From Lepas anatifera (taxonomy: Eukaryota > Arthropoda > Thecostraca > Lepadidae), in assembly GCA_034440635.1 (NCBI GenBank), contig JAOTON010001575.1, forward strand, positions 1,033,001 through 1,097,000: 64,000 bases of DNA, written 5' to 3'. The position numbers and the translations under genes are program-made. This document shows positions 35,246 to 45,540 of this stretch, piece by piece. Under the pieces are notes generated by a model. That model ran no database searches, was not told where the DNA came from, and saw only the letters and a program-made list of their open reading frames with translations. How positions within the stretch are numbered: position 1 is the stretch's first letter; the number at the start of each line of letters is the position of its first letter.

Positions 35246-36542
35246 TTAACCCTCGCCCCACCGGGAGCCTCCCCTAAGGTTTTTTTCGAGATCTGCTCAG
35301 GGGGCACCAGATCGATCAGCTTGGGGGCCCAGGATAAGCTCCTAGTCCCCAGACCAGAGCAGGGGTCTAGATCAGCTCAGGGAGCACCATATCAGCTCAA
35401 AGAGAGGGTAAATGATCAGCTCAGTGGTCTCCGATCAGCTCGGGGCACAGATCAACTTAGAGGTACTAGATCAAGTCAGGAGGCATTTAATCAGCCCAGG
35501 AGCCCCATACCAGCTCAGGGGCCCTCATCAGCCTCAGTGGGCACAACTCAGCTTAGGGCCCCAGAGCTGCTGAGGAAATTACTTAATCAACCCAGGAGGC
35601 CCAGATCAGCTTAAAAAGCACTAGATTGGCTCAGAGGGCACCAAACTAGCTCAGGGAGCACTAGACGAGCTCAGAGGGCATGAGATGGGCTCAGGAGGAA
35701 AAATGTGGGCTCAGGAGGCACCAGTTCGACTGAGGGGGCATTAGTTTAGTTCAGGGGGGAAACCTATTTGCTCAGGGGGAACCAGATTGATCAGCCCGGG
35801 AGCCCAGATCAGCCCCTAGCCCCCAGACCAAAACAGGGGCATAGATCAGCTCAGAGAGCACAAGATCAGCTCAGGGTGCACCAGACCAGCTCAGGGGCAC
35901 CAGATCATCTTAGGAGATATCAATAACCAGCTCAGGGAGCACCTGATCAGCTCGAGAGGCACCAATATTGGCTCAGGGGACAGTAGATCAACTCTGCGAG
36001 GCATGTGATCAGCTCAGGGTGCTCAGATCAGTTCAAATGGCACTAAAACAGCTAATAGGGCACCAGGCGAGCTCGGAGGCATCAGACTAACTCAAAGAGC
36101 ATTAGCTAGGTTCAAGAGACACAATTATTTGCTCAAGGGGCACCAGATTGACTCAACGGGCACCAGATCAGCTTAGAGGGCACGTGATTAGCTCAAGTGG
36201 CCAAGACCAGCTCAGTGGGCACCAGATGAGCTCAAGGGGCACCAGATTTACCGGTACGACCGGTACGATTATTGGCGACGATGAGGCATTAGCTGGTCAC
36301 GGATTACGTACCCATACTCTCCGCGGGTGCTTGGAAAGGCGACAGAATGCTCTAGCTGACCAAAAAAGGTACTAAATTGTAAAACAATAGCTTTAACCGC
36401 TAAATGTGATCTAATTGTATTTAGGTTCGACGGCGTAGGGCAATAAATTTCGAGCGGCACAGCCCAAACAAGGTACACCACCTAGCGATCAAAGGGCACT
36501 CCGGCACCGATGTGGGGCACGTGCCCCCTGGCTACACCCCTG
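35246..36542 (+). mobile_element. Left-truncated copy of element A joined to a TTAA element end
   Basis: It starts with the TTAA end of the 4028-5060 family (TTAACCCTCGCCCCACCGGG, 35246). At about 35285 it switches abruptly to the minisatellite of element A. From 36245 it carries element A's unique right tail and ends GGCTACACCCCTG at 36542, matching 16759. The left end of A and a target duplication are absent. This uninterrupted copy shows the pre-insertion state of the site into which element B jumped in the other copy (compare 36105 with 9761). Confidence 0.7.
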
Positions 36543-36631
36543 TTCACGATTGAAGTGTATCAGTTTTTTGGGGTTCAATTTTACCTTTAGTATAGCAGAG
36601 TGAATGGAGATTGAAATGAAAGCAAAGGACC

Positions 36632-37054
36632 TAAAGGGAATGTGGCACCTTTATAACATGATTTTAACTGAGATAACCAAGTTGTAAAGCATGCCGGAAA
36701 ACCCGGTACTCTATATATCATTTGTCTTGAACCTCAAACTTTCCGAAGAAAAAGCTAAAAATTACCTGAAATGTACCCATCATGTACCCTTAGCAGCAGG
36801 CCACAGTTGACAGCCATGTTGGTGGGACGACATATGCTGACGTCACGGTGAGTATCAGCCAATTGAAGCCCTTGAAGCCTATTGAATATGATAGTGGCTG
36901 CCAGATCATGACATCATCCACAGGCAGATATTTATTTATTTCCCTAGAGGATCATTTTAAAAATAAAAATAATGAGCTTATTGTACATTTGTCAGAGAAA
37001 TAATCGACGCTTTCATGATTTTCGGCTAAAAGTACCCCTAATTATACTAAATTG
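36632..37054 (-). mobile_element. TIR element, GGAATGTGGCACC family, copy 3 (right end lost)
   Basis: It begins TAAAGGGAATGTGGCACC and runs in the opposite sense to 1556-2009. It contains TGACGTCACGGTGAG near 36838. It stops at 37054 in CTAAATTG, where the CAGGGCC start of the following GC-rich region interrupts it; the missing end was not found. Confidence 0.6.
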
Positions 37055-40000
37055 CAGGGCCAATAGAGCCAGGGCCAATAGATATAAACTAGGAGCGGCA
37101 CGAACCAGAGTGGAAGCGATAAGGAGAGGGCGGCAGTGAAGACTTGGGGGCGGGAGTTATGAACTAGGGACGGCACAAATCAGGGTGGAAGTGATAAATT
37201 GGGGAGGGGGTAGTACTGAGTAGCCGGGGGTGGCACGCATCAAGGCAAAGGGCATAAGCCGAGGACGGGAATGGTATGCCGTAGGTAGTAGTTATAAACT
37301 ACGGGTGGTACGAACCAGGGCGGAAGAGATAAGCTGGGACAGGGACGGTGGACTCGGGGGGAGGGGGCGGGTGTGCAATTGCACACCCTGAAAAAAATGA
37401 GGCTGTGCAAAAGTATATTTTTGCACACCCGGTTTTGGCTTCGTCCGGGGAAGCGCCCCCGGATTTGGGCGGCGCCCCCGACCGGCCAAGAAAACATCAG
37501 ACCCTAAACACCGCCTACCTGAAGAGGTTGGGCTCTCTGTGCGAAATCAAAACAGTTTCAAATATGAATGGTGCCCCCTTTCATCAAAGCCATCCCACGG
37601 AGAGCAAATAGACCCAATTTATCGACTCAACGCAGGGAAAAGATGACGGCACCCCCCCTCCTGAGTGGGCGCCCCTAGGAAGCCAAAGGTGCCCCCTGGG
37701 GATGGAGGCATCCCTTCCCCCGAGAAGGAAGGCGCCCCCTCCCGAAAATCTTGAACAACCGCCCGAAAATGGAATCCGCCGTCCCCTAGCTGGGAGCGGC
37801 AGTCATGAGCACAGGGCGGCACGAATTAGAGCGGAAGTGATAAGCCAGGGGCGGCATTCATTATCCGAGGCGGTAGTGATGAGCTGGAGGCAGCATGAAA
37901 CAGGGTGGCAGTGATAAGCTAGGGATAGCACTGGTGAGCCACTGGCAGCAGTGATGAGCGGGGTGCTGTTTGAATCAGGGCGGCAGTGATAAGTCAGGGT
38001 TGGCAAGAATCAGGGTGGCAGTGATAGGTAGGAGGCGTCAGTGATGAACCATGGCGGCATAAACCAGGGTGGTAGTGATGAACCGGGGGCGGCATGATCA
38101 CAGTGGTAAGACGGAGGCGGCATGAATCAGGGCAGAAATGCTGAGTCGGGGGGTGACACATGTATTGGGGGTTCTCTCATCGTGATTAAGGGTGCTCGCA
38201 CACCCCAAAGAAATAACAAATTTCACCCCTGGCTGACACTAAAAGAGTAAAAGCACGGCAGCAGCAGCCTACCATTTACTCGGCTCGGAGACTTCCTCCA
38301 ATAGACAAACAGATAACGATTAGACGATTGTGGGCTGATGTTTGCTTTCTCGAAGGGTGTTAGAGATACCTCCTGACAAAACTGTGCGGACAGCAGGGCC
38401 TAAGTTTGACCGGTTTTGGGGGCCATAGCCGGACTGGTCTCCTCGGCAGTGATAAACCAGGGGCGGCGGTGAACAGCCGGGGGCGGCAGTGAAGATTCGA
38501 AGGAGGAAGTGTCTAACCAGAGGCCGCTCATATATGGGTTAATAAAAAACAGGGACAGCATTGATCAGCCAGGGGCGGCGTGAATCAAGGCAGCAATGAT
38601 TAATCTGGGCGGCAGTTATGAACCAGGGGAGGCAGTGGGACAGGGCAACCAGATGAGTCAGGGCGGCGTGCATTTGGGTCAAAATATGCCAGGGACAACA
38701 TCAATGAGCCAGAGGCGGCATGAATTAGGGCGGCAGTGATCAGCCGTGAGACGGTCCATCATCATATTTGAGGTTTTAGAGCGCGCTGACATCTAGGGTC
38801 ATACGGCGTCCGTAACATTAAATAAGATACGCAAATAGGACATTTCCGCACGAATTTTAACAACTCAGGTGGTAAAACAGGTCAGGTTGTGAAAGTCGTA
38901 TCAGAAGATTATATAAAACACAAAAAATGAAATGAAATACAAATACTGAAAAAATGACACCGACAATTTCACACGATATGCCAAAGCCAGAGACTATAGG
39001 TAACATGAAACTCGACGTTATGTAAAACCTGGAAGACTACTAGGATGAATATATGACATTAAAACTAACGGTCCTCAGATATAACATGATGTTAGTGAAA
39101 TCCACAGAAGGATGCTCCCCCAGAACGCTCACTGCCCAGATATGCCCAGGATGCTCACTGCCCCGGGAGACGGCAGTGATGAGCCAGGGGCGGCAGTTAT
39201 CAGTCAAGGGCGGCAGTTATCAGCCAGGGGGCCACAGTTATCAAACAGGGGCGGCAGTGATGAGCCAGGGGCGGCAGTGATCAGCCAAGGACGGAAGTTA
39301 TCAGGCAGGGGGCGGTAGTGATCTGCCAGGGGGCAGCAGTTATCAGCCAGGGGCGGCAGTGGTCAGCCAGGGGCGGCAGTTAACAGCCAAGGGGTGGCAG
39401 TTATCAGCCAGGTGCAACAGTTATCAGCCAAGAGCCGGCAGTTTTCAGTCAGGGGGCGGCAATGATCAGCCAGGGGGCGGTAGTGGTCAGCCAGGGGCGG
39501 CAGTTAGCAGCCAAGGGGCGCCAGTGATCAGTCAAGGGGCGGCAGTAGTCAGCCAGGGGCGGCAGTGATCAGCTAAGGGGCGGCAGTTATCAGCTAAGGG
39601 GCGGAAGTTATCAGTCAGGGGGCGCCAGTGATCAGCGAGGGGGCGGTAGTGATCAGTCAGGGGGCGGCAGTTATCAGTTAGTGGGCGGCAGCGATCTGCC
39701 AAGGGGCGGCCTTGATCTGCCAGGGGGCGGCAGTCATCCGCGAGGGGCGGCAGTTAGCAGTCAAAGAGTGGCAGTTATCAGTCAGGGGGCGGCAATGATC
39801 AGCCAGGGGGCGGCAGTGATCAGCCAGGGGAGGCAGTGGTGAACGAGGGCGGCAGTGATCAGCCGGGGACGGCAATGATGATTCGGTGGGCGACAGTGAC
39901 TAACCAGGAGGGGCAAGTAAATGGGTGTTGAAGTAAACCGGGGTGTTTAGCCAGGGTCGGCATGAATCAAGGCGGCAGTGATAAACCAGGGGTGTCAGTG

Positions 40001-40383
40001 ATCAGCCAGCTGATCAGTGATGAACAAAAGGCGGCAGTAATCATCCAGAGGGGGGTAGCAGTGATTAATTGTTGGCGACAGTGATCAGGTGGGGGCGGCA
40101 GTGATGTGGCGTCATAAATCAGGGGGAAAGGATAAGTCAGGTGGCATTGATTAGGTAGAGGTGGAACCAATCAGAGTGGAAGTAATGAACCCGGGACGGG
40201 AAAACTTGACAGGGGCGGCACGAATCAGGGTGGCAGTAGTGAGATAGGGTGACACTCTTCAGGGTAGCGGTGATATGCCAGGGCGGCACATGTATTGGGG
40301 GTGCTCAGCACATGATTGGGGGTGCTCGACTTAGGATTGGGGGTGCTCGGGCACCCCTAAAGAGATAGAAAATTACACCCCTG
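37055..40383 (+). repeat. GGCAGTGATCAGCCAGGGGC minisatellite region
   Basis: Three zones (about 37070-38150, 38440-38750 and 39170-40270) of about 21-bp units share GGCAGTGATCAGCCAGGGGC. Two right-end-like sequences, TTTCACCCCTG (38221-38231) and AATTACACCCCTG (ending 40383), each follow a GGGGTGCTCG-containing segment. CAGGGCC starts lie at 37055 and 38394. This suggests two related hAT-like elements (CAG...CTG ends), but no 8-bp duplication could be matched. 38760-39150 is AT-richer and unremarkable. Confidence 0.75.
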
Positions 40384-40702
40384 CTTTAGCCTGCTACACT
40401 CAGGCGTCGGCATGTACTCAGTCTGAGCCACAGTTTTCACGGATGTATCCCTGATATCTCTCAACGGCAGTGCAAGGCAGCGCAAATGTAAAACTGTATT
40501 TATAATTTGACTGAAGTCTCGTTGATTTTTCAAACTTGGCACATATGGCCTTAAGAGCTGACGTGCCCTTGAACCCCAATTATCATCGTTAATTTTTCAA
40601 TATAAGAGATATTATATAGGGCAGCCCACATTGCCACTTTTCCGAAACATACACCAGCCTACGAACAAACATATCATTGGAAAGCAATGTGATTATCATA
40701 AA

Positions 40703-41068
40703 CAGTAGCGCATCCAGGGGGCAGCGGGCCCGCACATCCACCCTCCCCCTCCCCACTGTAGGATCCAAGGGGAAAACAGAGCAATTCCCCCAAATCACCC
40801 AATATCTGTCGATTTTCTTCAAAATCCATTTTTCCAGATTTTAGGCCACTTCCCCCCAACGGTCGGCATGGATCCAGGTCTGCCACCTCCCCTAAAGTGT
40901 TAAGTGTCTCCTCCCAAAAACATTTGACACCAGGTCTGCGAAGCAAAAAAGTTCATCATCGCTCCCCCAGGATATGAAGATTGGCCCCTTGAGTGAACAA
41001 GTGCACCCCCTTCATCGGCCTGACGTCCCCTTGTCAGCCCCCCAACGAACATCCTGGGTGCGCGCCTG
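40703..41068 (+). mobile_element. Short hAT-like MITE with exact target duplication
   Basis: CAGTAGCGCATCCAGG at the left and CCTGGGTGCGCGCCTG at the right are inverted ends. ATCATAAA occurs exactly at 40695-40702 and 41069-41076, an 8-bp target duplication. It is 366 bp long, GC-rich and non-coding. Confidence 0.85.
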
Positions 41069-41141
41069 ATCATAAAATCACTAACCTAGCTACTGCATTT
41101 GTGCAGTAGAAGCAAGTTTAATACGTCGTAAGGCCATAGGG

Positions 41142-41575
41142 GTCAATTGTAACATTGTTACATTTGACCCCAAGAGAAATGTTACAATTGTCCCCATCGC
41201 AACGCGCAATTTTTTAAACCAAATTGCCGCTCAACGGGCTGGCCTAGGCGACAAATTCTATGCTCATTTTGTAGCTAATTAAACACCCTTTATGCACTAA
41301 AACTGTTTCCGCTGTACCTTATCATACCCATCAATAAGCTAATCTACTTTGAATATTTCAAAAGTTACAAAACACTCTAAAAAACACATAATTGTGAATA
41401 GCGTCTGACTTACCCGCCGCACCGAGTTGAAACTTCGCTAACAAAGGCAGCAGCTGATTGCGCATTTCCGGTTGTGCCATTAGATCAATCCATTGATTAG
41501 TTTAGACAATATGGCCATTGTTACAATTGGCCCGTGTTACATTTGACCCCAGTCTCCCCTAAGTTACTGCCTGGT
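41142..41575 (+). mobile_element. TIR-like repeat with GTTACATTTGACCCC ends
   Basis: GGGGTCAATTGTAACA near 41149 and GTTACATTTGACCCCAGTCT near 41550 are inverted relatives. The window's last bases (63961 onward, GGGGAGACTGGGGTCAATTG) begin another copy of the same family. It is probably a non-autonomous DNA transposon. Exact borders are unclear because of extra internal GTTACA/TGTAAC words. Confidence 0.5.
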
Positions 41576-41801
41576 GACGATAGATGATACAGCACCGTAT
41601 CATATGCGTCTTCAAAAGTGTGGAAAAACGCCCAAAAACACACATTTTCAAACTAAAATTTATTAAAAGGAAGCAATTCGTCATGAGCCGAAAGCGGACG
41701 CACAACCGAAACCTAAGCTAGAATTCATTGGATAAAATCACTTCTGGATTTTAGATTTAAAAGAAATGATGCGCCACCAAAAGAATATAATAGACAAGGA
41801 G

Positions 41802-41851
41802 CACACATACATACATACACATACATACACGCACACATACACATACATACA
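41802..41851. repeat. (CATA)n-type microsatellite
   Basis: Imperfect CATACATA/CACATACATA tandem with CGCACA interruptions. Simple sequence with no gene context. Confidence 0.85.
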
Positions 41852-41995
41852 AATAGACAAGGGGCACACAGGTAACATCCGGCTACGACGGGGGTCAAGC
41901 GCATTAGGCTAACTGTTCGCCGACGGGTAGACAGCGCAAATATAATATCATCTTATCGTCTACTAAATTCAAGCAGTAGACACGGTGAACTGGGC

Positions 41996-42807
41996 TTAAC
42001 ACGCACATTGACGGGGGCGTGTACCCGCCCCCCCCCCAAGATCTCGAGAGCCACTCTAGATAGGGAAACGGTAAACGGCGTTGGGTATTTCATCCACTTC
42101 TCTACAGAAAATATTTTAACCATTTTTTCAGGGCACGTTTGGGGTCACTAGAGGCCAAAACATGCCATCATAGGGACAACATGTAAATTAAGGTTTTGAG
42201 TCATTATATCTGAAAAAGTAAAGATAGAGCAAAATAATTTAAGCTGTATAAATCCTCGCATCAAGCCGAATCAAATGATGTATAATATGACCTTGCTAGG
42301 TTAAATCAAAGTTTGACCTGACCTGAGGTCAGGTCAAGGTCAAATGAGGTGAAATGCATATAAGTAGAACTGAAATGACAAGGCGAGTCTAAAGCAGTTA
42401 AGATAAACGCTCTATCTTTATCCATTACTAAGTTATTCAGTTAAAAACATTTTTCCCATGTATTTCCAATGGAGAGGTCATGGCTTGTACCTGACCTTAG
42501 GTCATCTATATAAAACAGGACCACATTTCAGAGAACTCGGTGGGCTCATTATGAGATATGAGTTTCAATCGGATAATATCACCCTGTTCTGACTTATGCT
42601 ATCTTAAACTTTTTTTAGATTAGGTCACTTGACCCGTACTTGTGACCTGACCTGACATGACCTAACCTTAAGAGTTTGACACAAGTTCTAAAAATGATCA
42701 GAAAAACGTTATGCTAAGTACGGTGGCGCTACGCGCTACCGTTTTTAAGCTGTTTTTAAGAAACCCAAGGAGAGGTGGGTACTTGCCCCCGTCAATGCAC
42801 GTGTTAA
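41996..42807 (+). mobile_element. TTAA-flanked AGGTCA MITE, 0.8 kb
   Basis: Ends are TTAACACGCACATTGACGGG and CCCGTCAATGCACGTGTTAA, inverted and bordered by TTAA. The interior has a GACCTGACCTGAGGTCAGGT palindromic AGGTCA cluster at 42317-42336. Related ends occur at 31564 (left only) and on 52094-62896. It is the most compact complete member of this subfamily here. Confidence 0.85.
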
Positions 42808-42861
42808 TGTTTCTCTGCAGAAAGCGGGTACACGTTAAAAACCTGACGCTCTTACCGTCCT

Positions 42862-43435
42862 GCAAAAGCAAGCAGCACACAAGCAACATGGGCGTAGTTT
42901 CTTTCCCTGGATAGTTTCTTACGCTAAGAAAATCAAATCACCTTATTCTATAGCAAAAGCAAGCGGTACACACGGAACATGGGAATTCTTCAAATCGTTG
43001 GGTAAATAGTTTCCTGAATAGCTGCTTAGGTTACGAATCCAAGAACAAACCACCTTATTTTATTGCAAAAGCAAGCGACACACACAAAACATGGGAATTA
43101 CTCCCTCAATCGTTGGGTAAATAGTTCCCTGAATAGCTGCTTATGTTAATAATATAAAAACACCTTATTTCATAGCAAAAGCAAGCGGTACACATGGAAC
43201 ATGGACATCCTTCCTAAATATATGGGAAAGGATGCCCATAGGTTAGTTGCCCTAAATAGTTGTTTACGCTAAAAATATCAAATCAACTTATTTTATTGCA
43301 AGAGCAAGCGGTACACACGGATCAGGGGCATCCTTCACTAAATAGGTTTGGGTAAATTGTTCCCTGAATAGCTGGGTACGCTAAGCATATAATATAACCT
43401 TACTGTCTAGCAAAAGCAAGCATTACACACCGTTC
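42862..43435 (+). repeat. Tandem repeat, about 112-bp units, six starts
   Basis: The unit start GCAAAAGCAAGC occurs at 42862, 42953, 43065, 43175, 43298 (GCAAGAGCAAGC) and 43410, i.e. spacings of 91, 112, 110, 123 and 112. Each unit continues with GGTACACACGGAACATGG-like sequence, then GGGTAAATAGTTCCCTGAAT and a CACCTTATTTTAT end. It adjoins the right end of 41996-42807. No open frame spans the units. Confidence 0.88.
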
Positions 43436-44059
43436 ATTTGTGAATGATTGAGTGCATGACACAAAAATTAGACTGCCTTAATGTCTGGAAAAACAAGTAA
43501 TAGACGCAGGAAATGAGTCAAATATCCGCCCTCGGACGGAGGCTTATAGACGAAAAAATATAAATAAAACCCCCATTGGGCAAAAGCAGGCCGTTTACCT
43601 AAACAGGTAATATATGCTAAGCTCATCACCTGTTTTAAATGACCACCAGACACCCGGAACATCAATTCCGTCAAACAAAAGTCACTGTGTGTAAGATAGC
43701 TTTCTCACATTAGCTAGTGATAAGATATCTACTGGCTAAGGTCTAAAAACCTGCCAACTGGCCAACAATGTTGGTGAAAAAGATCAGGCCGGTGACAAAT
43801 AGGCAGAATTGTGCTCACTTCAGTGTGATACGATGACGTTCAATCTGTCAATGCCTTATTTAAGATTTAAAAGGACCCAGAGGGTGTGGCAGATAACTGC
43901 TTTTCGTGCCAAACTTCAAGATTGTCACCCAAGTTGATTTGGAATTCCGTTGGTGACACCGAAACAATTTTCTCCGACATCTGTCCACTGGCGCAATGCA
44001 TCAGCGAATATTCGGTGTCACGTCACATTTATCACCACACGGGTTTTTCTTCGTTCCAG

Positions 44060-44121
44060 CGGCGGCAGAGCGCATCAATAACCGAGCAGATACGCTGTCG
44101 CGCATCATCCGTGGACAGCTG
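44060..44121 (+). CDS. Possible exon between good splice sites
   Basis: TTTTTCTTCGTTCCAG precedes 44060 and GTAAAC follows 44121. One frame reads AAERINNRADTLSRIIRGQL, a helix-like segment (split first codon, then 20 full codons). A second acceptor-like site (TTTTTACTGCGCAG) precedes 44212 and would continue in phase with RDSDRALMKEAQERRSLDLL. The entry phase does not match the exon at 34663-34866 directly, so another exon would be needed or it belongs to a different gene. Length is short and homology unknown. Confidence 0.28.
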
Positions 44122-44398
44122 GTAAACAGCCCACAGGGTTGATATTGGGTCACACTGTCCTCAAAATAGTAGGAGCAGCGACGTGGTTACGACATTTTTA
44201 CTGCGCAGCGGAGGGACTCAGACCGGGCATTGATGAAGGAGGCCCAGGAGAGGCGAAGCTTGGACTTATTAGTGACGTTTGGAAGCGTTTCTGGGACAAT
44301 TCACGAACGCTGCATTTGGTATCAGTTACGTGTATCCAGACCCTTTTGCAGAAGAAAAGGTGAACACTTTTTCCGATTCCGATAGATGTAGGTGGACA

Positions 44399-44401
<3 letters not shown>

Positions 44402-44484
<83 letters not shown>
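44402..44484. repeat. (GT)n microsatellite
   Basis: About 40 GT units, immediately upstream of the TTAA element starting at 44522. Confidence 0.95.
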
Positions 44485-44485
<1 letters not shown>

Positions 44486-44521
44486 GATGGGGATGTAGAT
44501 GAAAGTGTGTTTATGTGTCTT

Positions 44522-45540
44522 TTAACACGCGCGTTCCACTGGGGGGCGAAATTCGTCCCCCTCCTGGTTTTCCCCAGATAACGCAAAAACGAAGAGACGC
44601 AGAACAACGAAACTTAAAGTACCTTATCCCTAATCAATTTTACACATCTGACCAAATGTTTGAGGTAAGGTCATGTCAGCTCAAGGAGCTGTTCAAGGTC
44701 AAGTGACCCGACCTCAAAACCTAAAATCACGAGTTTGAAGCGGTGCGCAGGGAACATCAGCGAACCGATCAATTTGAAACTTTCACAATATAATAAGGTC
44801 AGTAATGTCTACAAATCTGCTGTCTCAGAATTTCGATATTGTTGACTTAAGGTGGAGTCAATTTTTTGGTCACCCCATTATAAGTCTATGGTGAAAAATA
44901 TAATGGGCTCGTTTTCAGTAAACACTGGATAGATAAAGCTGGAAATCCTCAAAACGTCTATTCTTACCACGATTTTGACCATGAAATTGAGTTTTTGAGC
45001 ATCTGACCTCTCAAAGGTCATGACATGTCACCGGAGCATAGAGTGATTGTTTTGCCAATAACTTCTCACTGAATTGAGATAAAGCTGCCATTTTGCTTGC
45101 ATTGTGCTTATATTGTCACGGGGATTCGATTGATATGCAACATCACCATACCGGGTCACTCTGTGATCCTGACCTAGCTTAAGGTCAGGTCATTTCACTA
45201 TTTGACCTTGTAAGGTCATATTATACATGATTCTATTTCCCGCGATAAGAAGAATCCAATGATTCATAAAGATTTTCTCTAGCTCTACTGAGGGCAGATC
45301 TAAAGAAGGAACATACACTGCTCTGTTGTAAGCCTATGGAACCTTCTTTGACCTCTGCTGACCTCAATATTGACCTGAAATAACACTGCTTCGTATAAAA
45401 TCTTTTATCTTGTCAAGAGCTTTCGAACGCCGCCCGCAACTTTTCTTTAGCTTTCGTGGTAAACGAGATACGGAGGGGGGCGAAAAACGCCCCCGCCGCG
45501 GGGCGCGTCATGCCAGGGACCCCAGCGGGGCGCGTGTTAA
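44522..45540 (+). mobile_element. TTAA-flanked AGGTCA-rich MITE
   Basis: The left end is TTAACACGCGCGTTCCACTG and the right end, reversed, is TTAACACGCGCCCCGCTGGG. GGGGGCGAAATTCGTCCCCC on the left and GGGGGGCGAAAAACGCCCCC on the right are mirrored subterminal palindromes. The interior holds AGGTCA motifs and no coding region. The Penelope-like element begins directly at its right TTAA. Confidence 0.8.

Noticed and set aside
37240..37914. Overlapping frames at the start of the GGCAGTGATCAG region
   Set aside because: Composition follows the GC-rich array and overlapping frames are open on both strands. No start context or homology.
42862..43435. CRISPR-like array
   Set aside because: Repeats are imperfect 91-123-bp tandem units without distinct spacers, in an animal genome.
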